Origin: Gordionus sp. m RMFG-2023
Taxonomy: Eukaryota > Nematomorpha > Gordioida > Chordodea > Parachordodidae
NCBI RefSeq assembly: GCF_954871325.1
Contig: NC_088777.1
Coordinates: 1,736,001-1,800,000 of the forward strand
Reading direction: 5' to 3'
DNA: 64,000 nucleotides
The notes under the pieces were generated by a model. That model had not been told where the DNA came from, did not search any database, and was given only the letters and a program-made list of their open reading frames with translations. Made by a program: the position numbers and the translations under genes. Below, in pieces: positions 61,445 through 64,000 of this stretch. Positions within the stretch are counted from its first letter, which is position 1, and each line of letters opens with the position of its first letter.

Positions 61445-61584
61445 GTATAAAAAAGATATACTTATTATACATTTTTTGAAAATATTTTTTTTTTTTTTAT
61501 GATTTCTTAAAAATGATATAAGAATATAAATTATAAAAAGAAATAAAACATTCTCTATATAGAGTTCCGGGAATTCCCGTCAGT

Positions 61585-61665
61585 CGCGAATTTTCGCACC
61601 GTTATTCAGCCGGTTAAATTTTTTACCCGGTCTAGCCCGGCCGCGGACGGTTAAAATATTACAAA
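61585..61665. repeat. GC-rich dispersed block in the sim intron
   Basis: 'cagccggttaaattttttacccggtctagcccggccgcggacgg' (in pieces) is of the GGCCCGG type. It lies in the presumed intron 140 bases after the bHLH exon. Confidence 0.5.
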
Positions 61666-62060
61666 AAATTCTTTTTAGCGAATTTTCCGGTTCTGTATTT
61701 TTATTTTTATCTGATCTTGACAATGACAATTGTGGCATTTACATGTTTTCCTTCTAAGACTATCTATTTCTTTTTGCGTAAATCAGTTGTGCTCGATGTG
61801 ACAAGTAATTGTGTAATTGTAATTGGATTATAATCATAAATTACTAGTTTAAATTATATATTTTTTTTGTGAATTTTAACTTATACTATTTTTAGTTAAA
61901 CATTAGTTAGACAATTCTTTGATAATACAAAATTAATTTTCAAATTTTAATAATCCAAAATCATAAATGTTTGCTTTGAAATTCAATAAAAAAAAATCAC
62001 CATCTTATTTTTCCTGGACTTGGCTTGATGAAAATTATTAGAAAAATCAGAGATTTCCCA

Positions 62061-62410
62061 ATGACATATAATAATACCTTAGACTGACGATGCATTTATT
62101 AGGGAAACGCCATTTTGGTTACCCATATCATTATTAAAAAATTTTAAATGACCAATTAAATTACTAGTTTAACAAACTTTATTAAAGAAACCCCTGATCA
62201 TCGAGATAATAAGGAAGCAATTTATCAATTTATTAGCAGTATTTTAACATGAAGAGAAGAGAAGAGAAGAGAAGAGAAGAGAAGAGAAGAGAAGAGAAGA
62301 GAAGAGAAGAGAAGAGAAGAGAAGAGAAGAGAAGAGAAGAGAAGAGAAGAGGGGTTACCAAAATGGCGGGTCCAGCTGATTTGCATTCAGCGACGCTTTC
62401 AAATGCATTT
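62061..62410. mobile_element. Short TIR element, family 2, inverted copy carrying a pentanucleotide array
   Basis: It starts ATGACATATAATAATACCTT and follows the reverse complement of 55070-54754 through 'tgacgatgc', 'ccattttggttaccc', 'gatcatcgaga', 'caatttatcaattta' to 'ttttaacatga'. There the GAAGA array begins. After the array it resumes with 'ggttaccaaaatggcggg', 'ccagctgatttgcattc' and 'gctttcaaatgca'. The last 20 bases of the terminal repeat are lost. The 66-codon Arg-Glu frame is the array read through. Confidence 0.82.
62250..62352. repeat. (GAAGA)n pentanucleotide array, about 100 bp
   Basis: About twenty uninterrupted GAAGA units replacing the 'gagaataattactata' segment present in the other family 2 copy. 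Confidence 0.95.
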
Positions 62411-62419
62411 ATTATGAAT

Positions 62420-64000
62420 CATAGAGATTTCCTTATTTATTATGTGTAAATTATCCCCTCCAAACTCGACATTTTTTTTATGTAAGAATTGTCCAGCCAC
62501 ACCCATTCATTATAATATTTTGCTAGGGCCCGGCTTGTTAATGATTTATGTGCTTTGCCGATCTTCTAGTCTATATTATATAATAATTTTTTGAGGCGAA
62601 AAATATACATCTCATTTTAGCTTATAAGAACCACTGTTGAATTGAGATCACATTGAAAGGGGAAGGAAAGTAGCTAGGGGAAGGTTCGGAATATAGCACA
62701 ATCCCTCTCCCTTACTAAATTTAATTTAAATTTTCCAGGAGTTTTCATAAATACCGTTTTGTAAACTTTTAATAATTTTGCCGCTATTTTTGTTTTCTTT
62801 GATAATTACTCAATCTAAAAATCCTATAATTTAACTTTCTTTCTCTTTTAAGCCATTATATCTATTTGTGGCAATTCCTTTAGCAAATTTAATTTTTTTT
62901 TTTATGATTTATATATTTATTATAATTTTTTATTTTATTTTTTACCCGAAAATTAAATAATTTACAACAGTTTGAATAGAATATATTAAAAGTCATCATT
63001 GAATATTTTAAGGCATATTATTTATCGAAATATACACATATTTTTTTTTAGCTATAATTCCCTTTTTTTGCTCATAATGCTTTTGCTAAGTTTTTTTTAC
63101 TATAATATATCATAATCATGAACCACTTTATTTGTCTCCGCAAGACCAATGTGTGGTACGTTATTAATGATATTTATTAAACACTAATGTAATAATAATA
63201 ATAAGAATATAATAAATTTTCTTTTATAATAAAATTAAATTTAACGAAATTATCATGGAATCCCAATTCATTCCCCTCTCCCCCCCCCCATCCTTTTCTG
63301 TTGAAAAAATAAAAATAAAAAAATAAATTAAATTAATGTCACAAAAATATTTACCAAAAAATATATAAAAAGTTCTGACAAAAAAAAATTAAAAAAAATT
63401 GTTATATTATTTAATACTAATAAAAAAAAATTTTTTTTTAGCTTTTGTATCTTATTTGGTACATTTTGCCTTGTGTGATTCAATTAACATTTTTTTTTAT
63501 GATAAATAATAATTGAATAATAATCGGCAATGAATAATTATAATGTCTTATTTATATATATATATTTTATGTATCGATAGCAAATCAAATCAATCAAAAT
63601 TAAAGTTTCTTATCATTTTTTTTTGTATTTTTTTGGTAAATAATAAATTCTCATATTAATTATATTAATGAATTGTGATGATATCCAAAATATCTTATCT
63701 TTCTTCCATATATATGTAATAATATAATATAAGGATAAGAAGATATTATTTAATTAATTAATAATTATGTATGTATGCGTATGTATATATGTGTTAATTC
63801 CCAAAAACCTAAAAATGTCGGAAGATTTATGATGAAATAAAGATTTTAAAATTATTTAATATATAAGGGTGGTTTAATGTATAAGGTTTTTGTGTGTTTA
63901 ATAGGTGTGAAGGAGAAATATATAATTAGCCCGTAATCTGGTATAGCTGAAGACCAACCACCTTAGTCCATTTTTTTTAAAGAAATCGATATGTATGATA
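62420..64000. other. AT-rich stretch, presumed sim intron, no exon seen
   Basis: No PAS-domain code recognised on the + strand. A C run at 63280-63289 and several T runs are present. If the sim gene continues to the right, this is intron. Confidence 0.45.

Overview
The window is animal nuclear DNA, very rich in A+T, with small coding islands in long non-coding stretches. Four things point to a metazoan with large introns and an old, eroded repeat load: a bHLH exon of the single-minded (sim) transcription factor, a BTB-BACK gene split by an intron, LINEs ending in a restriction-like endonuclease, and Ty3-type LTR fossils. The species cannot be named from the sequence. Gene orientation is known only where splice sites and frames agree.

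Host genes. A BTBD1/2/3/6-type BTB-BACK gene runs on the + strand (exons 8481-8706 and 9599-about 9835), with its first BTB part and its C-terminus not found. A possible two-exon small membrane protein (39487-39598 and 47059-47192, with a poly(A) signal at 47242) is phase-compatible. Short unassigned candidates lie at 36346-36537 and 48508-48621. An Asn/Tyr-rich 187-codon frame is at 49815-50378. The basic-helix-loop-helix exon of sim is at 61262-61444 on the + strand; its PAS exons are not seen and presumably lie to the right of the window.

Mobile elements by region. 1.7-5.5 kb: a 200-bp TIR element, a 1.58-kb TIR element with TA target duplications (element A) and a hAT copy with recognisable dimerisation-domain code. 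7.6-8.2, 12.1-15.0, 25.8-27.8 and 30.2-30.6 kb: four copies or fragments of one kind of LINE with an N-terminal zinc finger, a reverse transcriptase with LDD box, and a C-terminal restriction-like endonuclease. 16.6-17.7 kb: a foldback element. 17.7-25.8 kb: two broken Ty3 fossils on the - strand, one holding a probable solo LTR and the other a 930-bp TIR element (B). 33.0-35.9 kb: a third TIR element (C) carrying a nested hAT. From 38 kb rightwards: many short non-autonomous TIR elements and long tetra- and pentanucleotide arrays.

Much of the rest (5.5-7.6, 27.9-29.2, 30.6-31.9, 42.1-44.9, 48.6-49.8, 50.4-53.1, 55.1-57.6 and 62.4-64 kb) is AT-rich DNA in which I see no gene. The non-LTR, DNA-transposon and short TIR families are the main structured content, and insertions inside one another give a partial order of events.
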